Part shown: positions 1 through 10,700 of the stretch, piece by piece | Position numbering within the stretch: position 1 is the stretch's first letter | Layout of the letters: the number at the start of each line of letters is the position of its first letter | NCBI GenBank assembly: GCA_030272585.1 | Contig: BSYQ01000004.1 | Coordinates: 2,728,001-2,792,000 of the forward strand | DNA: 64,000 nt | Direction of reading: 5' to 3' | Source of the DNA: Bryopsis sp. KO-2023 | Taxonomy: Eukaryota; Chlorophyta; Ulvophyceae; Bryopsidales; Bryopsidaceae | Translations under genes and position numbers: made by a program | The notes under the pieces: model-generated | What the model was told of the DNA's origin: nothing | What the model saw: only the letters and a program-made list of their open reading frames with translations | The model's database searches: none

Positions 1-360
1 CATGGGAGGGGGCACAGTATTTGAAGAGGTTTGATCCTTTGACCGCATGAGGCCGCCCTAAAATGCAGCCACTGAGAAAACTCACAAAATCTTCCCATCC
101 GATAGTACCAGTTTCACTGTGTCGATGAGCAGCTGCATGCCTAACCTTGATGAAGGCTCACCTTCCAAAATCATCCACAGCTGTGAATTCCTTCAAGTTG
201 CAGAAGTCGGATGTCAGACCGCCATTAGTAGGATCCAGGAGCCCATCTGTTCGTTTGAAACTCTGCGGCTTGTTGGTTCTCTCCTCATTGAACCAGGTCT
301 GTTCCAAAGAGAACCGATTTGAAACGCTCACCACCAGCTGTTCATTGTCCTGAGCAAACC
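1..360 (-). CDS. Partial gene with EF-hand-like segment, continues off left edge
   Basis: Two joined minus-strand exons are clear. One runs 360-162, with acceptor GATCAG and donor GTGAGC. The other runs from 116 to the window edge, with acceptor CACAG. The frame is preserved across the junction, and the joined product includes QDNEQLVVSVSNRFSLEQTW and then SETGTIGWEDFVSFLSG. The second stretch has the GxI plus acidic-residue spacing of a degenerate EF-hand loop followed by a helix, so weak or lost Ca2+ binding is possible. I do not recognise the family. Upstream exons probably lie between about 390 and 780; for example 744-667 is open with CAG acceptor and GTAAGT donor, but I could not join them in one frame. 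The start codon and true 5' end are therefore unknown. Confidence 0.6.
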
Positions 361-1500
361 CTGATCAAAATGCAAGAAACCACATTCGATGCATGCACAT
401 CCAAGCGCGCGTCGAATTTGGAACGCAGATTCTTGATCGCATGTGGATAATACGGCGGACAATCCGAGTCACTGGGAAACCAAATATATTTCCTTCGCGA
501 CGTCCTAACCTCCACTTCGCAAAAATCCTCTATATCCATCAGCAGCAAACTCATGAAAAGTACTGGGACAATCTGGCTTCCTTGCTCAGCTTGGTGGCCT
601 ACCTAAACATCCAACAAGTTTTCGATCTCCAGGTGGAGTTTATCCCTGATTGAATCAATACACTTACCAACCATCATAACCCCACAAAGGGCACTGGAGA
701 CAAAACAGTCACCATTTTTCAAAGCACAGCAATTATCGCCAACCCTGACCTGGGACCTGGGACTTCGCAGTTTCGTGACGAAACAAACCCAGCAAAGCAA
801 CCCATCAGCACTGGGAAATTCGTACAGGAGCGACTTAAACCAGGAAAGACAGGGTACGGACGGGACCCTCACGCCATACCTCACGCGGTCGCGTTTGTTT
901 TTTCTTGGGTTTTTTTGTTACTTCCCTGTGTCAAACCTACAGAAAAAACAAAAGAGCCCCAAAACCTGGAGAGGCGGTACCGCACAGCAAGGGTTAGCGA
1001 ACTTCGCAAAGGACTTCCATTTTTCCTTTGCTGCCGCAGGCCTGTCATTCGCAGTTCACGTTTTTCGCTTGCCGCCCTGTTCGTTTCTCTCCCGCTTAGT
1101 TCGTAGCCTCGACAGCAGCGGCAAGAAAAATGGTTCGAAAAATTACGGCGCAACGATGTTGCGATGAAAAATATAACATCAATCATTTCCCTCAATCATT
1201 ACATCCACCACCACAAAAGTGTTTCCTCGACGAGGAGTGCGGGGGAGACTGGAACGTGCGACACGAAAAGCGGTGGAGTTGGTCCACGATACTCAGAGGG
1301 TTCGACTCCCTCGCGCTTTCCTACCTTTTCAGCACCCGGTCCCGGAAGATAGAGGTGTGGACGATACAAATAGGTGGGGATACCGCAGTGGGGTCTTCAC
1401 CGCACTGTGAGTGACATTTTCAAGAGGCGCAGTATCCCCCACCCAAAAAGGTTGGCAAAGAAGGCAACGGCTCTGCGGCTTGGACACCTGCTGCGTGCGA
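361..1500. other. Mostly non-coding stretch
   Basis: Positions 361-880 may hold unresolved upstream exons of the left-edge gene on the minus strand. From about 880 to 1500 I see no supported gene. Around 1268-1321 there is a tRNA-like 3' half: a T-arm GAGGG/CCCTC with a TTCGACT loop. It has no matching acceptor or D-arm, so it is not called as a tRNA. Confidence 0.4.
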
Positions 1501-1507
1501 TGTTTTT

Positions 1508-1725
1508 CATCGTACGATACAGAATCAGCCGAAAGCAAAGGGATTTGTATCGTACGATAGGATATTTGTGTCGCACCACCGGGCTGTTCTCGTGCTTCAT
1601 ATCGTACCATATAACCGCCGCAGGTTCTTCTTATCGTACGATACAAAATCAGCTAAAAACTGGAAATTATATCGTACGATAGAATATTTTATATCGTATA
1701 GGCAGGCTGTTCTCGTAGTGGCATG
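1508..1725. repeat. Two ~124-bp tandem units with TATCGTACGATA palindromes
   Basis: The 12-bp palindrome TATCGTACGATA, or the start of it, recurs near 1509, 1548, 1632 and 1670, with related half-sites TATCGTAC near 1600 and TATCGTA near 1692. Palindrome pairs plus a shared GGCTGTTCTCGT tail (1582 and 1705) repeat with a period of 123-124 bp, so this is a diverged tandem duplication of a two-palindrome unit. It lies just downstream of the last recognisable transposase exon on the minus strand. A role as transposase or accessory-protein binding sites is inference. Confidence 0.75.
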
Positions 1726-1731
1726 TGTTAC

Positions 1732-4700
1732 CTGCTCTCTTTCACGACGTCCCAGCAGTTCGTGCACATCACATACGCAAACTTCGACAGCTTGGAAACC
1801 CTCATAATTGTCTTGAACCTCGCCCACGTTCGAGGCATGCGACTGTTTGGCGCTATTGCACATAGCAGTCTCAACAATGCCTCAAACGTGGCTCGCGTCA
1901 TGCCCGAGGTCGTTTTCAGAGTGTACAAAATATACAACACCTACATTGTATAAAGGTTCGTTTACATCGTACACAAACTCAAACACATCGTGTAGGGGTC
2001 TTGAAACAATTCAATAGCATTCGTAATAATTCACATCGCATACATTCCGATACACATCGTATATAGTCAATAACACATCGCATGTACTCCTCTTGTTAAA
2101 AGTTACACAATACCGACTCGGTATTACCGAGCAATACCGCGAGAACACCTGGACACCGCACGAAGTAAAACATACATCACACATGTCATCCACACCTGAA
2201 GGAGGGACAATGTGCAACCGGCGTATAGAGGGTCTCTCAAACTGTCGAGATCCACCTCTTCTTCCTCTTCTTCCTCGTCTTCCTCGTCTTCCCCGTCTTC
2301 CTCGTCTTCTTCTTCGTCTTCCTCCTCCTCCTCCTCCTTCCCTTTCTCTCCCTCCTCGTGCTCGTCTACAGCAACACCACCGTTATGTGCGATATCCACG
2401 TCGCTGTGGGCGATGTCATACGAACCATCTGCGATGTCAACAGTAACATCGCACCTGATTCGTACTTCGGAGCTATTCTCCCTCTTTTAGAGTATCACAA
2501 CCCGTAGTGATAGTAGTGGGCGTGGGTTTGATAGGTTGTAGTACTATTAGGTAATTGTACGACAGGGATTAAAGGGCAGGGGCCCTTCCTGTAAAATTTA
2601 TTCCTAGTGAACCTGTGGCTTCCCTTAGGGGAAGCGTCTGTGTTTCGACGGCCTTAAGGGCCTATATCATTTGGTTTCGGAGCAAGGCGAAACCAGGCGC
2701 GACCACAGCGCGATCGACCCCCCAAGCGAGGTTAAATCCCTAAAAAGGGTAACCTACAGAAATCGAAAAAAAGGTAGATCGCTAAGGCGACGCTTGGGAG
2801 GGGCAGCGACAAGGCCGAGCACCCTATAGCAAACGCGAACGACGTCGTCGCGTCGTCGTTCGTCGTCCTGGCGAAAGTGGTGGCGAAGAATCTCGAAATC
2901 TGCAGATTCCTTTAAATAGATCTACAGATCTTTTAAAGAGGCGAATACACAGTAAAAGCGACACAAAGGAGACGAACAGGGAGACGAAAAACGAACAACA
3001 AACCACGTCGACTCGTCGTCGTTGGTCGTTCGTCCCTGGAAAAGGCGCAAGAAAGATCTAAGAAAAAAAGCAAGCCAGATCTGTGGTCTGGAAAGCAGGC
3101 GAAAAACGCAGAAAGACAGAAAGTGTGAGCTCACTGGAACGCAAGGAGTGCGACCTGTCGCGACGAAAAGGGAGTGACTTCGAGCGCGAAGTCCGACTTT
3201 CTGACGACTTGCCAGAAAGCGGAAAAATTCGCAGCTCAGTCGCTGACTAATCTCACTCTTTTCCGTGCGCAGACAACGCACCGCTTGACTCCAGACGCGA
3301 TTACTAAATCGGCTGGAAAAGTCACGGACTAGTCGCACACTAAGTCGTAGACCAAGTCACAGACTAAGGTACTCACCTAGTCTGTTGACAGGATAGCGAA
3401 CGGGAAAGTAATACCCGACGCCGTGTCACTGACTAAACCCGGACCCAGGAAAGTCACGGGAAAAGATAGCGACTAAGTTAGCAACCAAGGTAGCAACTAA
3501 GGTAGCGCCTAAGGTAGCAACTAAGTTCCTGGAAAAGTCACTAATCTTTCCAGAGTCACACGCACGAGTCTGTCACCAGAACAGGACGGAGAACAGGTCC
3601 AAGACAAGACCTGTCGCCGGAAAAGTTCCAGAAAAGTCCCGAGAAAGTCCTCGGATAAAACCCAGGACAGAACGCGAGAAAGTTCTAGGATTAAACCCAA
3701 GAGAGTTCCGGGATTAAACCCAAAGCAGTTCTGGAAACGGTTCTAAGGAAAGTTCCAGGAAGTTCCTAGAAACCGTCCTGTACGCCGAAATTCCAGTTGG
3801 ATTAACTCAGCGGAAATGTCTAACCAAACACCACGATTACCACCCATCCCTCCTCCGAGAAAAGAAAGAGTGGATGAGAATCAATCGATTCCAGTGGTAT
3901 ATTCGAATGTGGTGCACCCACTGGCGCAACGGCCAAGGGATATAGAATGGGAGAGACATATCCCTGACCAGGTTCGAGAACCGGAAGGAGACCAAGACTT
4001 AGGACAAGAGTCCAAAAAGTCCTTGGAAAATCCCGGGGAAAAGTATGACGAAAAGATGGAGGTTGTACCGAACCTGGAGGTCCAAAACCAGATCCAATAC
4101 GCACAGTCTCATCTCAAAGAGGAATATGAGAACAACTTCCTCTACGTTCGAAAAGAAGTCCAGAAGCTGGTCAAGCATAATGCTGAGGTTATAAAAAAGC
4201 AGCAACGGATGCTAGACAAACAGCAGGAATTGTTGGAGGAAAAGACCGGATATTTTCCCGACAACAATCCTTTGGAAAAGTTTGACAACAAGGAGATGTT
4301 GAACGCTCAGATTGCCCGATTGCAAGAAAAAGCAGCTGATAAAGCTGAGAAGGAGAAGCAGCGGGACACGCTAAGAGCTGAGCAAATTCTGGCGCTTCAA
4401 ACGACTATTACTGAGATGGTTGGAGGAATGCACCTTCAACAAGAGACAATTGGCGAGCTTGCAAATACTGTGATTAAGTCTCGGAATAAGCAGGAGTACT
4501 GCCAAAACCAACTCCATCAACTCACTGACTTGGTGAATATAAGTTTAAACGTGCTACAGAACATGGAACAAGCCGAGGAACAAAACCGACACTGGCAAGC
4601 GGACCGAGGCAGTGTAAGTTCTAGTTCTGGAGACACGGTAGGAGGACAAGAGTCGATGCAGATAGTAGAAACCTTTCTATCAGACGCGACAGCGGAAAAA

Positions 4701-7700
4701 CAGACTGCGGAAAGCCATCTTTCCGAGTATGTTGATTCGAAACTTGTGGAGACCCTAAGTGCATGGAAAATTGGAGAGAAAATTGTAGTTCCAGCACAGG
4801 ACTCAGTCGTAGTAGGGATCATGGGTACAGGAACTGGTACGGTAACTTTACAGGAACCGACCGCGATAGCTGAACTTACAAGCGTTCCTGGAGAGCAACC
4901 AAAACCTCTGACCAGTATATCAATTCCGTTACCACCTTTTCCGGATTTGGATACGTTTTCTGGTCTCACAACTTTAGGAGGACTTGGTTCGCTACAAAAC
5001 CCATCCACAACTGTCGCAGACTTTGTGGGCAATCCAAGTGCGCACGAATATTTCACGAGGAGCGTATTTGCCGACTTAGCTCTCTCTGCATCCCCGCCAA
5101 TAATTCCGGCAATGGGGACATCGTTCGACCAAGCGGGTCAAGTGGACATACCCTTAGTGGGACGTTCGTCCAAACCTGTTAGTAGAACTCCTCCTACAGT
5201 GAGTACACCACATGTGTCATCTATGTTAACACAACCACCGGCAACTTTACCCACGCCAATCCTCCATACAAGTCCGTTTGCTAGTACCCAATCAGTCATG
5301 GGATTAGGTATGGGACTAAGCATGGGACCAGGTATGGGACCAAACATGGGACCAACCATGGGACAATCCGTGAACCAATACGGAACACCTTCCACGAGCA
5401 ACCCGTATTACGGGTGGGGTTCGTATCCCTCACCTCCAACAGGCCAGCCACAGGGTGGAAATCGATCTGGCAGTGGTGGAGGTGGACCCGGAGGTGGTCC
5501 CGGAGGTGGTCCTGGAGGTGGAGACGGAGGAGGATTTCCTGGTAACGGAGGGGGACCTTTCCCTTCTATTCCAGAAGGTGGTGGATGGCCATACCGCCCT
5601 GGTGGTGGTGGAGGAGGTGGAGGTGAAGGTGGGGGTCCGCCAGACCCAAACCTAGGCTTTGCCGACCCGCAGGATCGTCACGGACGGATTCCGTCATCTG
5701 TCCGTATTCCTTTACCCAAGGCTTTCTCAGGAGATGGCCAGCAATGGATCAGAGATTGGCAGCTGGAAATGACGGTTTACTGTCAAACTCTGGACATTGA
5801 CGAGAGCGTATGGTTCAGGCTCTTTCGCAGTAACCTGACCGGAGCTGCTGCTCAGTGGCGAAACGTTCAGGACCTGCGTACACGGGAAGGGAAAAGACAC
5901 CCAGGAACGAACTGGGTCGGGTTTGTTGAGGAATTGGTTCAAGCATTCGAACCCACACGCATGTCTGATATTGCCAGGCGCACTCTTCGAGGCCTGAAAC
6001 AGACAGGGTCCGTGCATCAGTATCTTGTTTCTTTCCGGGAACAAGTATTGAGAATCCCCAATATGACGGATGAGGAACAATATTTCTTCTTCGTCGATGG
6101 GTTAAAATTCCATATCAAACAGCAAACTGTCGCTCAGGTGCCTCATGGCATTGAGCAGGCGATCCAGACTGCGGCTAGATTGGATGCCATCGCTTCATCC
6201 GGAAACTTTCGCGGCCAAGGACGTAGGCGCGGAGGTAGAGGCCGAGGTCAAGGCCAGGATAAAAAGCAGAACCAACCCCAGACCGATACTGTAAACCAGA
6301 TGGGAAATCAGTCGCACCCTCAAGACCAAGCCCAAAACGTGGGCCAAGAACGTGGTCGAGGTCGCAGACGGGGTGGTGGCCAAGGCCGTGGACGAGGTGG
6401 TGGTCGAGACCAAGGACGAGGAGGAGAGGGCGCAAATTCCAAGTGTTTTATGTGTGGAAAAACTGGACACATCCAAAGTACATGTCCAGAAGGCGAGAAG
6501 TTTAAGAAATGGTTAAAACGAAAAAGCCAAATGAACAGAGCCCAAACTCGTTCAGCAAGACGTAAAAGGGCACGCCGCCACAGATATAAACAGCGCCGAA
6601 AACTCCTAAGGAAAGAAAGGGTGGCTCGACATGCGCAAGAGAATAAAGAAGCATCAGGTGAAAGGGAAAAGAATGCTACCCAAGGTGCAGAGGGATCGAT
6701 AATGAGTGCTACGTTGGGAGATCGATCCAGTAGGTGCAGCACGCCTACTACAACAGATTCCAAAGTTGATTCGGAACCTGTTAACTCTGTGCATGAAGAC
6801 CTTGGTAGTCCTCCAGGAAGTGAAGATTCGGTATCGTTTCCGCCTCAAGAAACGAAACGAATTCCTGAAGGAAAGGAACCCGACAAAAGTCTGGAAAAGG
6901 GTCTAGACAAGGGTGTAGATAAGCCTGCAACTCGCTCACCACCAACTGACGAGTCAGCAGCCCCTGTTCAGGGAACAGGTAGAGATCCAGAAGTGGAAGA
7001 AGGTCAGCATTCACCTTCTGAGCGTATTTTACCACTCGGGGGATCTAACCATTTGAAATTCATGGGATATGAGATTCAAGCTCGATTAGGAGGAGTACCG
7101 ATCTCCGCCTATGTTGATTGTGGTGCTACGGAGAATTACATCAACAAGAAGCTTGCAGCGAGACTGAATTTACCGACTACTGGGTGTAAAAAGGGAGTTA
7201 CTTTGGCGGACGGAACCCTATGTTCACTTGACCAGCGTTGTGAAAACTTGCAGATCCGGATGGGTACCTATACCACAACCCTCTCCGCAGACGTTTTTCC
7301 CAACCTGTCATATGACCTTATTTTAGGGCTTCCTTGGTTAATGCAAACCAATCCCAAACTGGACTTTGCAAGTGGCACGCTCAAAGTTCCAGTAGGAGCT
7401 GGATGGACAACTGTTCCTATGAAAGAACGACCATCAGACTACTTACAGCTTCTTTCCCCAGAAATAGAGTCAATTTCAGCCAAAAAGATTTTCTCGCTGG
7501 TGAAGAATAGTCCGGAAATTGATCGAGCATACCTTGTGGTTGTTCGAGAGACCACACCGGAGGACATGTCGCATTTAATGCACTATCCTTATCCGGGACT
7601 TCCAGAAGAGCAACTTAATGCTACTGGAACCACACCGGCTTATTTACAGACGGATGTGGAGAAGGTATTGCACCCGGGAATTGACCCAAAGATCAAGACT

Positions 7701-10700
7701 GTTCTCACAAGCTTCCAGGATGTTTTCCCGAAAGACTTACCACCCGGAATCCCTCCAGTAAGGAAAGGCCACGAATTTAAGGTGGACCTGGAGGATGAAC
7801 AAATGTCCCCAATCCACCGACCCTTATACAAACTTTCTCCGGCGGAGCTGGATGAAGTTCGGTCGCAAGTGGATTACCTCCTCGAACAACGGAAGATCCG
7901 ACCCTCTGAGAGTCCCTGGGGTGCGCCCATACTCTTTGTTCCCAAGAAAGACGGGGGGCTTCGGATGTGTGTGGATTATCGGTGGATAAACAAGTTCACC
8001 GTTAAAAACAGGTATCCACTACCGCTTCCGGAGGAGTTAATGGATCGTCTCGCGAGGGCTAAGATCTATACGAAGATCGACCTCCGCTCTGGCTACTGGC
8101 AATTCCCCGTTCGACCCAAGGATACTCCAAAGACAGCATTCCGGACGCGATATGGGCATTACGAGTTTCTCGTTTGTCCGTTCGGAATGACCAACTGTCC
8201 AGCCCAGTTCCAAACCATGGTTCAGGACTTGTTGGGCGAGTTCCTTGACGACTTTGTCGTGGTGTTTATCGACGATATATTGGTATTTTCCAACTCAGTG
8301 GAAGACCATGTCGAACACCTGAAATTGGTCTTTGAACGGTTGCGAAAACACAAGCTGTACGCAAAAGCCAGTAAGTGCGAGGTGGGGGTAACCGAGACCG
8401 ACTATTTGGGGTACCATTTGTCCGGAAAAGGCCTTCAACCGATGCAGGATAAGGTGGAGGCTATTCAACGTTGGAAGGAGTTAACTTCGGTAACAGATGT
8501 ACGAAGTTTCCTGGGAATGGTTTCTTACTATCGTAAGTTCATTCCTGAGTTCGCTAAGGTTGCGAGTCCCTTAACAGATCTGACGAGGAAGGATACTGTT
8601 TGGGAATGGGGACAGAACCAACGCAAAGCTTTTAACGAACTTAAGGATCGGATTAGCCGTGCACCGATCTTACTCCTTCCTGATCCGGCTAAAGAATACA
8701 CCGTGATAACGGACGCGTCCGTGACCGCATATGGAGCAGTTCTGACCCAGGACCATGGAAAAGGCTTGCAACCGATTGCATACCTTTCCAGACGATTAAG
8801 ACCAGCTGAAACGCGATACTCCGCATACGAGCGGGAGCTGGGGGCAATAGCTTATGCTTTAGCCCAATGGCGACACTACCTTGAGGGATGCGATGGGGGT
8901 GTGAAGGTGTTGACTGACCACAAACCGATCACCCACTTCATGAACCAGAGCACGTTGTCGCGGACCCAAACCCGGTGGTTAAACTCAGGGTTTTTCCAGT
9001 CCATAGGTCCAAAAATCGTCTACATCCAGGGGAAAGCCAACGTATTGGCAGACGCATTATCCCGGAGCCTTCCTGGTCAGCCGGACCAGATTAATAACCT
9101 CTCCACTTGGGAAGTGGCAGAGAAGGAGGCGTGGAAAGAGGCTTTGAGGAATGACACAAAACTCAAGCCTATTATCGAGAAAACGGAACGAGGGGTTTCT
9201 CCGCAGTATAAACTAGACGACGGTTTCCTGTACTATTCCAGGACAGAACCAGGTCCAAGTTTACTTGTGGTCCCCGAAGCGTTTCAAAAACGGATTCTGG
9301 AGGAGCACCATGACGTGCCAAGTGCCGGACATGTTGGAGCAGACCGCATGACCGAAGTACTTACCCGCAACTACTGGTGGAAAGGAGTTGGGCTCGACAT
9401 CAAGACATACGTGAAAACGTGTCCAACATGTCAGCTTAACAAATCGGATTTGCAAAGGCAGAAAGGTCTTTTGCAGCCGTTACCGATCCCAGACCAGAAA
9501 TGGGAACAGATCACGACGGATCTGGTTACAGACCTACCGTCTTCCCATGGCTTCACAGCAATCGCAGTCTTTGTAGACCGATTGACGAAGTACGCGAGGT
9601 TTGTACCCTGCAATAAGACTATCACGGCGCCGGAATACGCCAAGCTGTTCGTGGAGAACATTTATAAGCACTACGGACTACCTAAAGTTATAGTTTCGGA
9701 TCGAGACCCAAGGTTCACGAGTCTTTTCTGGACCTCTCTTTTCAAACTTTTAGGTACCCAACTCCGAATGAGCACTGCATACCATCCCCAGACGGATGGG
9801 CAGTCGGAAGTCACTATTCGAGTGTTGGAGGATTTCCTGCGTCCGTATGTGGAACGGTATCCAGACCGTTGGGTGGATTATTTGCCGACGGCAGAGTTTG
9901 CAGCAAATAATTCACGGAATGTCTCCACAGGCTATGCGCCAGCCCATTTGTTGTATGGACAGAACATGGGGCAGATAGTTGTTGCGAGGAAGGGAGTTCA
10001 AACGGGAGAGCAATCGGAAATGGCGGCTGAGATGGTTCGTAGGATGAACGAACAAATGCGAACGGCGAAAGCCAAGTACGCAGAAGCACAAAACCGCATG
10101 TGCGCCTCAGCAAACAAACGTCGCAGGGACGTGAATTTTCAGGTTGGAGATGAAGTGCTGGTTAAAAGCAAGTTTATTCCCCTTGCTTCACTTCAGAAAA
10201 TTCCGCCTAAAATTCGCCGGCGTTTTGTTGGACCTTTCCGGGTGACAGGCCGAATCGGGGCTGTTGCCTACCGACTTGAACTACCGGAGCACTGGACCAT
10301 CCATTCGACTTTCCATGTGTCGAAGCTGAAGGCTTACTCTCGACTGGATGACGATCAGCGAGAGGTAGAATCTCCAGAAGGAGAATTAGTGGATGGAACC
10401 ATCGAATTCGAGGTCGAACGGATCCTTAGAGATCGGGGCACTACTCGTAAGGAGTACCTGATCCTTTGGAAAGGTTACGATTTGATGGAATCCACCTGGG
10501 AGCCAGAGAGCCACCTGGCCAATGCCCAGGACTTGCTCAAGGAATACTTAGCCAACAAACCGGAGAATAGACAGCAGACCCAGTCCAAGGACAAGTCTAA
10601 GAAAAAGTCTCAAGAAAAGTCTAAGGGAAAGACAAAGACTAAGACCCAACGGAGAACTCGAACGTAAGTAGGAGTCATGATCACTCTGGTTAATCTTTGC

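Noticed and set aside
775-1195. Overlapping open frames on both strands near 0.8-1.2 kb
   Set aside because: No splice sites in phase, no domains, and codon content unlike the nearby exons.
1268-1321. tRNA-like 3' half on the plus strand
   Set aside because: The T-arm GAGGG/CCCTC with TTCGACT is perfect, but the anticodon arm has a 5-base loop and no acceptor or D-arm partner could be found at the right distance.
6195-6763. Minus-strand open frames opposite the LTR polyprotein
   Set aside because: Shadows of the Arg/Gly-rich Gag region with no independent support.
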